NCBI RefSeq assembly: GCF_030272615.1
Contig: NC_081409.1
Coordinates: 245,047,502 to 245,111,501, forward strand
Origin: Cryptomeria japonica
Lineage: Eukaryota > Streptophyta > Pinopsida > Cupressales > Cupressaceae
Length of the DNA stretch: 64,000 bases
Direction: 5' to 3'
Both the position numbers and the translations under genes were made by a program. The notes under the pieces were generated by a model that was not told the origin of the DNA, searched no databases, and saw nothing but the letters and a program-made list of their open reading frames with translations. Positions 55,845-64,000 of the stretch are shown here, one piece after another (the first letter of the stretch is position 1; each line of letters opens with the position of its first letter).

Positions 55845-56899
55845 AGGAACAATACATCTATTTTGGGAATATTACAAGCAAGGAGGATTACGATGCATCG
55901 TTATGGATCAAAATAAATAGATAGTAATAAATCAATATGTTAAGATAAGGGGTCATGATGGGAATCTAGAAGCTTTGTTTTCATGAAGGAGCAACATTAG
56001 CATATATATGAATGTGAGATTGTAAAAGATGATAAGAGAACAAACAACCACCAACCATTACCTTCTGAAGCAATGATTAATATTAGCAATTGCAAGAAGT
56101 GCCATAATTCATTGATATAAAGGCCCAATACATGATCGAAGTTTATCCTTGACATAAAAATCTCAAGTTGTGAATCAGGATAAGTATATCTTCTCAACTA
56201 TTTTATTATTAAATCTAATTTAAATATCATAATGAAGTGTCTTCAATTTGGGCAAATTTTATATTACAGTTCTCACTTTAAGTTTGAATTCTTGTTCAGA
56301 ATGAAATTAAGGAAATGCCTAAATGGGAACATTACATGCACCCACTCCATAATTGGCCTCAAACCAAAAGTCCACTCCTCATCCATACATTCCTTTAGGA
56401 TCCACCGAACATCCTCCTTGCTTCCCACCTCCAACCCCCATGCTACAAGTAGTGAAATGATATCAATATTAGTTCGATATCGATGCTTTTTTTTTCATAA
56501 ATTATTCCCCAAACAAGATGTCCAAAATTCGCACAAATAAAGGATCGTCATGCTTGGAAATATTCTGTAGTCTCTTCTTTGAGAATCAACCCAAAAATAC
56601 CAATTATTTCTTAGTAGTAACCAAGGTAAAATTCACCTCCATCCTACAACTCTTCACCACCAACCCTCTGCATGCCACCTCTCACCAATTTCAAATAGTT
56701 GTACAATAAAAATAGCCAAAATGCCTTTAAAATAAAACACATGTCCCATCACAGTTAAACTACACACCTTTCCATTATGAATGTTGCAATTGGTGGCGTA
56801 CAACGCACCATTATTAATCAAGTTGGATCTCTTAGAGATCCTCCCAATAAAATTTCCTTTGCTCTTCCATTACTGACAACACCCACTTCGACAACCTAT
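55845..56899. other. Spacer of unit 3, no gene seen
   Basis: Collinear with 12980-14029. Recurrent short ORFs only. Confidence 0.5.
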
Positions 56900-57330
56900 G
56901 TGCCATCATATTTCCATTTCTCAACACGAGTAATTTTAAAATCCTTAAAAGTTATTAAAAGTTCTCTTCTAATTTTAAGATATTTATTTTATTTCCATGT
57001 TGGAATTTCACCCCTAATAATGGCATTGATAATAATTAGAGAATCATTCTCAAAATGCAATTGCGATAATGATAATTTATAGGCCATCTTGACTGCTAAT
57101 AAAGTCGCTTGCATTTAGGCTTCATTGTTTGTACTTTCCTTCAATCTTTTAGCTCTAATTGCCAAAATATTTATGTTCTAATCACTTGACACAAATCCTA
57201 CACCTAATGGGCTTGGATTCCCTTTTGACGCTCCTTCAAAGTTGACTTTCACTCATCCCACATTTGGTTTCATTCGATCAATAACTTCGTTCCCATTGGA
57301 ATCCAGACCAACCTCGAGAGGCTAAAAAAT
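56900..57330 (-). pseudogene. LINE RNase H remnant, unit 3
   Basis: Third copy of the RNase H-like domain on the minus strand. It retains the VKVNF/Y-G-SKG start near 57255, the stretch before the shared stop and the LAVKMA region, with an additional stop in the MANK segment (TAG near 57080). The copies diverge by scattered transitions with no obvious codon-position bias, which suggests neutral decay. Confidence 0.58.
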
Positions 57331-57904
57331 AGACCAATGTTTATACTATATTATAATTATTAATATTATGTTATTCAAGTGAGAGTTATAGTTAATGTTA
57401 CAAAAATATAATTATATAATATAATTTAAAACAAACTTTAAAATTATAATAATTAAAACAAATAATTTTATTACAATACTATAAAGGCAAGTACTCGCCA
57501 CTACGTGACACTTGTGTTATTTTATTAGGATATTCTATTTTTTTTTAATTTATTCTAATCCTTCCTTCTCTTTTTTGGATTTAAAAATTTATTTTAATTA
57601 TTTGCCTTCTTATGGAATTATAAATTATAGTTACTTTGATAATTATTAAAAGGAATTAGAACTAATTTAATTTATGATTTTTTTATCTTATTAAATTTTT
57701 ATTTATTTTAGAATAATTATCTTTTTATTTTTATTTTATTTATAGATAAAAAAAATCAACTAAAAGTCTAAAGTAAAAGTTTAGAGCAAGAGAGCAAGAG
57801 GGAGAGAGGAACTAATGTTTGATTACTTGTTTCATGCCAATAATTTAAGGATAGCATATGTCCTTGTGGAGTTATGCTTAGGGTAGCATGCAATTTGATT
57901 ATTA
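57331..57904. other. AT-rich spacer of unit 3
   Basis: Collinear with 14451-15041. It lacks the insertion and duplication seen in unit 2. Confidence 0.6.
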
Positions 57905-59765
57905 TCTTCGTCTTTATCTCTATTCCATATCTATATCTCCTTAACTCTCCTTTTATCTCTTTCTCTGCTCCCCCCCCTATCCTTCCCACTATATCTATCT
58001 CTCCTTGTTTCTCTCCCTCTCTCTATTCCCTATCATCCCCTCTTTTTTATCTCTTTACTTCTCCTCTATCCTCTCTCTATTTATCTCCCTAATGCCCCCT
58101 CTCTTTTGATCTATTTATATTCTCCCTCTCTATATTTATATCCACATCTCTCCAACTCACACACACATTTCTTGTTTCTTCCTCCCTATCTCTATGTCTA
58201 TATCTCTTATTCACACAAACATACACTCCCTATTTCTCCCTCCTCATCTCTATCTCCATCTCTATCTCTATCTCTATCTTTATCTCTATCTCTATCTCTC
58301 TCTTTTACACACACTCTCCCTTCATTTCTCCTATTCACTCTATAGCCCTCTCCACCTCTCTCTATTTATCCACTTTCTATATATTTATCTTTCTATCTCC
58401 CTATCTCCTCCTCTCTCTCTCTCACCCCCTTTATATTTTACAAATTATATCTAATCTATCACTACTTTCTATCCCTAACTCTAACTCTTTTTATCCCTAC
58501 TTATCCCTCTCTCCCTCTTTCTATCCCTATCTATCACTCTCTACCTCTCTTCCCATCACTCAATTTTTTTATACTTCTCCTCTCTCTAACACATATACAC
58601 ACACTCATTATTTCTCCCTCCCTTTCTCTATCTCTATGTTTTTACCTTTCCCCCTACCTATCTCTCTCCCTCTCTTACTCTTTCTCTGTATTACTTATGT
58701 TTATCACCTTCTTTCCCTCCCACTCTTACTCTCTCTATCTCTAACTCCATATATCCTTGTCCCCTTCTCTATTTATATATCACTATCTCTACCTATCTTT
58801 GTTGTTCAATCCATCTCTCTTGTATGATACATTATCTCTATGTTTCTCTATGTCTCCCTCTCTCTCTTCCCCTCCTCTACCTATCTCTATCCCTTTCTGC
58901 CCCCCTCTCTCTCCAACCCTTTGGTTCCTCTATATTTCTCCTCATCTCTATCCCTCATTCCCTCCCTATCCCCCTATCTATCTCTTTATCTCCACATGTC
59001 TCTCCCTTTCCCTTCTTGTATATCTATCTCTCTTTGTTTCTCTTCCAATATATGTATATCTCTCTCTCTCTAGTTCTCTTTGTTGATATATCTCTATCTC
59101 TCTCCCTTTCCCTCCCTCTCTCTCTATATATATATATTTATACATCTATATTTCCATCACTTTATCTCACCATATATATCTCTTTCTCTCTTTCCCTTCC
59201 TCTATAGATCTCTCAATCTCTTCCTCTCTATCTTTCCTTCTCTATCCCCATTTTTTTTATCTTCATCTCTCCCTCTACCTCTCTTTATCTATTTTTTATC
59301 TCTTTCTCTCTTATTCTATCTTCATCTTTACCTCTATCTTCCTCTTTACCCCTTTTTCTCTAGACATCTCTCTCTCTCTCTCTCTGTGTCTCTCTCTCTA
59401 GACCTCTAGACCTCTAGACCTCTATATCTATATATCTATATTTATCTTTCCATATTTCTTCTTTCATCTATCCCTCTATATCTATATACTTATCTATCTC
59501 AATCTACCACTAGATCTCTCACACTCTCTATATATATCACTTCTTATCTCTATCTTTATCTTTCTAGCCATACCTCTATTATTTTTCTCTTTCATATATA
59601 TGTTTTACTCTTTCCCTTTCTCTTTCTCTCCATGTCTCTCTCTACCATCTTCATCTCCTCTGTCTCCATATCAATCTCTATCTCTAACTATATCTCTATC
59701 TCTTACCCCGTTCTCTCTCATTCTTCCCCCTTTCTATCTCTCCCTCTCTATCCCTCCCACCCTAT
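57905..59765. repeat. Polypyrimidine tract, unit 3
   Basis: Third copy of the C/T-rich tract, about 1.86 kb. It has a small loss near 59068 compared with unit 1 and a three-copy CTAGACCT run near 59397. Confidence 0.93.
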
Positions 59766-62700
59766 TGCACACATAACATGGATCTATTAATATTAGAAGT
59801 CAATTAACTTCTTAATTACATTATATTAAGTTGGCAGGCTTCTATTGTGGACCTACAGGCCACAAATTGCAATACCTATCTCACAATTATAAACCACCAA
59901 AATTTGTACTCTCAAACATTTTTACAACAAACAGAAAATACATTTTTTTGGGCCCAGAGAAAAATTCTGTTGAAGCTTGGTATTGAGGGTTTTTGTAATT
60001 ATCCTTTCATAAACTTGCAGCAGTGACAACAACAAAAATGCCTTGTTGTTGAAAATCAAGGATAAACATTCTACCACTGGTGCTCGGTTGAGTAAATTAT
60101 TAAGTGCATGAGCAGTCAAACAAAACTCACACATTAATAGGTATTTACATTCTTCCCTTTTTGAATCGTTGTCCTATTTGAGAGTTAATTTTTGCATTCG
60201 TTTCTCTGCACAGTTTATTTTTCTGTTGTACAAGTGTAAAGATTTATATTATTTGGAATTCGTCCAGTCTTGTATAAATCTCCATTCGCATTCTTGAAAT
60301 CAAATTATGCTAGGGTATAGAAAGAGGGATAAATATGGGATTTTTTTCTCTTTATACCGTTGAATTCAATAAACATGTATAAATAATCTAAGAGGGACAA
60401 ATTTGGGGTTACCTGAGGTGTAAATAATGTAAAGAGGGATGAATTTGTCATTGTCTTCTGCTCATGTGACCATACAACCTCAAAAGCCCATGTGTAATCT
60501 CACAATAATAGCATTCCATGAGACCACACTTCATTGAAGTATTTTGTCAAACAGTTCACGCACATTTTGTATGATTTGACATCTCGCGTACATGCCTACC
60601 AAAGCATTGCCAATAACAACATCCAACAAAATTCCACTTTCAATTATTGTTTTATTAATTCTCATGCCCTATTCCAAATATTGTTTGGCACAGGTGTGTA
60701 GGATGCTAGCACAATCTTTTTATAAAATCATTGAAAATGTTGAGCTATCTGAGATAATTACCAATCCTATGTAAATCCATTCAAGATGTCTAGGAAGAGC
60801 AGGACAATTTTCAATGGATATGGTTGTGAATATACCAATTACAAATGTAGAGTCTTCCAAGTTGACAAGAAATGGGTATAGTGGTCACTATTGTAATTTT
60901 ATTTTACATCTGCTCTTTGGATATGCCACAAGTTTCTAATGACTTTTGCACGAATCCACTTTGTGCAATTCCTATGATCTAGGAATCCCTTGAGACCAGT
61001 TTACTTTGAGGAATTCTAGCAATTTGCATGCCTTGCTTGTAATTCCACATTCCCTTCCAAATTGCATGAGTTTCGGACTATTGGCCTCTCCCTTGCCTTC
61101 ACACCATCCATCGGAACGCCAACATTCCACCCCAATGCCTTACAAAAAAAATAGCATCAAAATTTCAGATTTGTGTTTCTAGTTATATCGTTTCCTTAGC
61201 ATCATTGATTGCTTCACAGTTAATTTTTTTTGTCTAAATCTTTTAGATCATATTTTTGGACCATCTCTTATCCAACTACCTTTTCCATGTCAATCTCTCA
61301 CTATCTTCTTTTTCACCCTCCAAAACTTTCTTTATTCTATTTTTTGAACTATTTAGACCTCCTTTTCTATCATGCCCTTTTCGTCAACTCCAACCCTCCA
61401 ACATTCAAGCTTTCTTTTAAGTATCCCTTTGGAGTCTGGATTTTTAACTTTCTTGTCATAAGGTATTCCCAACCTTTATCCTTTACATTTCAAAGAATTT
61501 TTATCATTTTGAAGTGTCTATTTGGACTTCCTCTATTTCACACATCTTGATGGTATGAGTTTCTTGTCACCCCAATCCTTGATGCACTAATCATTTCCAT
61601 CTACTTCTTTACACATCCAAAAGACTATTGATGACCAAGGATGAAATCATAACTTTCTAGAAAAAAAAATTTCCCTACTTAGAAACCATTAATGTGAAAA
61701 ATGATTTGCAAGTCATAAGCATGTTCTCTTGTGTCCCCCACATTGATTTTAATGTGTTTGTAGGCCTTTTAAGTTTTCATAACTATATGGAAGTAAAAAA
61801 ACTTATTAAACGAAGTTAGCTTTTCTACCAAACCCATGTGACTTAAGTATGTATTGTTAATTTTCTTTTGTCTATTGTTACATGCAGTTCATTCAAGTGC
61901 ACATTCATTTTTCCATCAGTCTACATTTCATAGGTACATTTATTTGTCTTTCAATGGAGTTTAAACAAAGCAAGAATTAAATAGTACATTTTTTTACAAT
62001 GACCTTGCTCTGCATCTGCTCTATATGTTTAATAGCAAGCTTATTTCAATCATTCTCTTCTTTGATTTGAAATAATTGAATTTTTGGACAAACAAAAGGT
62101 CTAAAAACTATTTGACAAATCCTTAGAACCCATCAATATGTGAAAATTAAAACTTTGGCAATGTGAAGCCCAATTGGAATGATAATTGAAACTTTATACT
62201 GAAAATTTGCCTACTCATTGACCAAAGCAAAGAAGGGAAGTTTGATCATGCCAGTAATTGCTTGAAATTTTGTCTCTTTGTTGCATTCCCAGGCAACAAT
62301 GGTGAAATACCACTCCCTCAAGTCTTTCACACAATTTACATACTTTCAATAGGTTACTATTTAATTTCCAACTATTAGTAGCTCCTCTGACTAAACCAAC
62401 AATAATCACATTAGAATCTCCTACAACCAGCTTTTCAATACTGAAGAAATGATGACCTTGAATTTCTTCATGGGGGATTCATCATGTAAACCCATGTCCC
62501 TTTAGGCTCATTTATATGGCTCTATTACCTCCAAAATTTATGTTATGAACACTCCATCCTAATGATCCTTTCTGATTAGAAAGTGTTCCTTATATTATGA
62601 TGTATCTAAACTACCCATTTTTTCTATGACATTTTTCCTTTCTACCTCTTTTATATTTGACAATTTTTATACCTATTTTTTACCATGTACTTGAACAACC

Positions 62701-63013
62701 TATTTGAATACTTGCTGACACTAATTCTGAAATTAATAATACTTAAAAAATAATCTGAGGTGTCAACATGGGTTAATGTAATACGCCTAACCCCTTATGA
62801 CAATTTTGAGAAGAATGCAATATGAAATTAATAATACTTAAAAAATGATTTGATGTGTCAACATGGGTTAATGTAATACACATATTAACCCATTATGACA
62901 ATTTTGAAAAGAATGCAACTTTGTTATGTTAATTAAGAAATCTAATTTTGGACTTATAATGTTTGCAGTTACGAGAATTCCTTGATGTATACATAATGTA
63001 AAGTATCTGAGAT
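59766..63013. other. Spacer of unit 3, no gene recognised
   Basis: Collinear with 16918-20104. It includes the 95-bp doublet at about 62727-62919 and ends in GAGAT (63009-63013), the target duplication of the 4 kb element. Confidence 0.55.
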
Positions 63014-63871
63014 TGTAATGTCCCCTTTTCTTCGAGTGATAATTAATTAATTAAATGTTAAATAGTCCTAAGTCCTATGGGATTATTTAAATTTAATTAA
63101 TTATTAGCCAGACATACTTTATTTTATAAAGTGACTTTATAATAATGTCAATAACAAATTATAAAGTAATGTCACTTTTGAGGGGTAAAGTAAATTAAAA
63201 GAGAAATAAAATAAAGTATTACTTTCAAAAAGGAAAAGTATTATAAAAGGAGGACAAAGTGCGATAAGGATTCTTTCTTGAGTTTTTATTTTCAAAGAAA
63301 CTTTTCATTGAGAGCTTGAGAGGTTTAGCTTGCAGGTTTAGTAAACCCTAGGACATAAACCCTAAAGGATTTAGCTATTTGGACAAAAACCCAGATCAAC
63401 CCACTTGGTGAATTCATCGCAGAATTCATAGTTGTGCTTCATTATTCAATTTGGAGAGATTTGCAGAGTTTTAGAGTTATATCTTTGCAGGTTGAAATAT
63501 TACCGGAAGGGTTTTGAGCATCATTTTATGTCATTCCGGTATGTACAAACCTATTGATAGGTCTGATATGTAATGGCAGATTTCTGAGTTGTATTTGGGC
63601 ATGTTTGGCCTATATAATCCTAAAATCAGATTTGTTTCATATATATGTTTGCATTTTTCATCTCATGTATGGTTGGATGAGTTCTTGATTGAAGATATTA
63701 TCATAAGGGATCATTATTGGCATATGTGATTGCTGCCCACATTTGTTTTAACTAGCATATAAATCAAAATTATATGGTTTGGAGTAGAAAACCATAATAC
63801 AAAGAATTAGGGCAGATTTCAAGAAATTATTTTCAAAATTGCAGTGCATCAACTCTATTTGGGATATTTTA
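63014..63871 (+). repeat. 5' LTR of the 4 kb element (unit 3)
   Basis: 858 bp, starting TGTAATGTCC and ending GGGATATTTTA. GAGAT precedes it. Confidence 0.85.
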
Positions 63872-64000
63872 GTGGTATTAGAGCTGGTGATCTGGCTAGC
63901 TTGTTAGGGTTTTAGCAGTGCATGTCAGATTTTGTAGTTGCATGAGTGTCAGATGTTATTGCATGGCAATTTGGTGAATACTTAGATGATTGCATGTCAG
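63014..64000 (+). mobile_element. 4 kb-family element, cut by window end (unit 3)
   Basis: The 5' LTR (63014-63871), PBS (63873-63884, TGGTATTAGAGC) and the start of the TGCATG-rich leader are present. The TATA box is at 63242 and two AAACCCTA-type telo-boxes lie near 63340-63365. It is collinear with 20105-21080, so the rest is expected beyond the window. Confidence 0.85.

Overview
This window looks like repeat-rich plant nuclear DNA. It holds no intact host gene, no bacterial or viral gene layout and no rRNA or tRNA gene that I can see. The evidence is plant-type Copia LTR retrotransposons primed by initiator tRNA-Met, plant LINE remnants (a DUF4283-like ORF1 and a plant-type RNase H), AT-rich spacers and heavy C-to-T decay. 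A large-genome seed plant, possibly a conifer, is my guess for the host; this is inference and weakly held.

The master structure is a tandem array of a segment about 25 kb long. Unit 1 is roughly 1-25436, unit 2 roughly 25437-38204, and unit 3 roughly 38205 to beyond 64000. The ancestral unit order is: flank, Copia element (+), spacer, LINE ORF1 remnant (-), spacer with an AC microsatellite, LINE RNase H remnant (-), AT-rich spacer, about 1.9 kb of polypyrimidine DNA, spacer, a 4 kb non-autonomous LTR element (+), spacer. Unit 2 has been shortened by large internal deletions. Unit 3 has lost the 5' half of its Copia element and gained a nested 7.9 kb LTR element on the minus strand (44371-52305, target duplication CCCCA). 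Most breakpoints show 2-6 bp of microhomology.

The Copia element of unit 1 (573-8111) has both LTRs, PBS, gag, protease, integrase, RT, RNase H and PPT, but it is inactivated by stops, frameshifts and deletions. Unit 2 keeps only its 5' part and unit 3 only its 3' part. A frameshift shared between units supports descent from one insertion.

The most unusual content is as follows. (a) The transcribed part of the Copia LTR carries a run of about ten tiny hairpins. Their stems differ, but the hexanucleotide loop is nearly constant (consensus YTRRCM). (b) The nested minus-strand element, whose LTR is otherwise different, carries a similar run at the corresponding place. (c) That nested element encodes a coiled-coil protein with five CCHC zinc knuckles and a second ancestral ORF of about 1,120 codons that I do not recognise, and it has no pol. 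(d) The hexamer ACCGAG recurs through both families, in noncoding DNA and in all three codon phases. (e) A second non-autonomous family (20105-24127) has an unrecognised ORF and a leader packed with TGCATG motifs. A plausible reading, not a demonstration, is that the pol-less nested element was mobilised in trans by Copia proteins, using shared leader signals.
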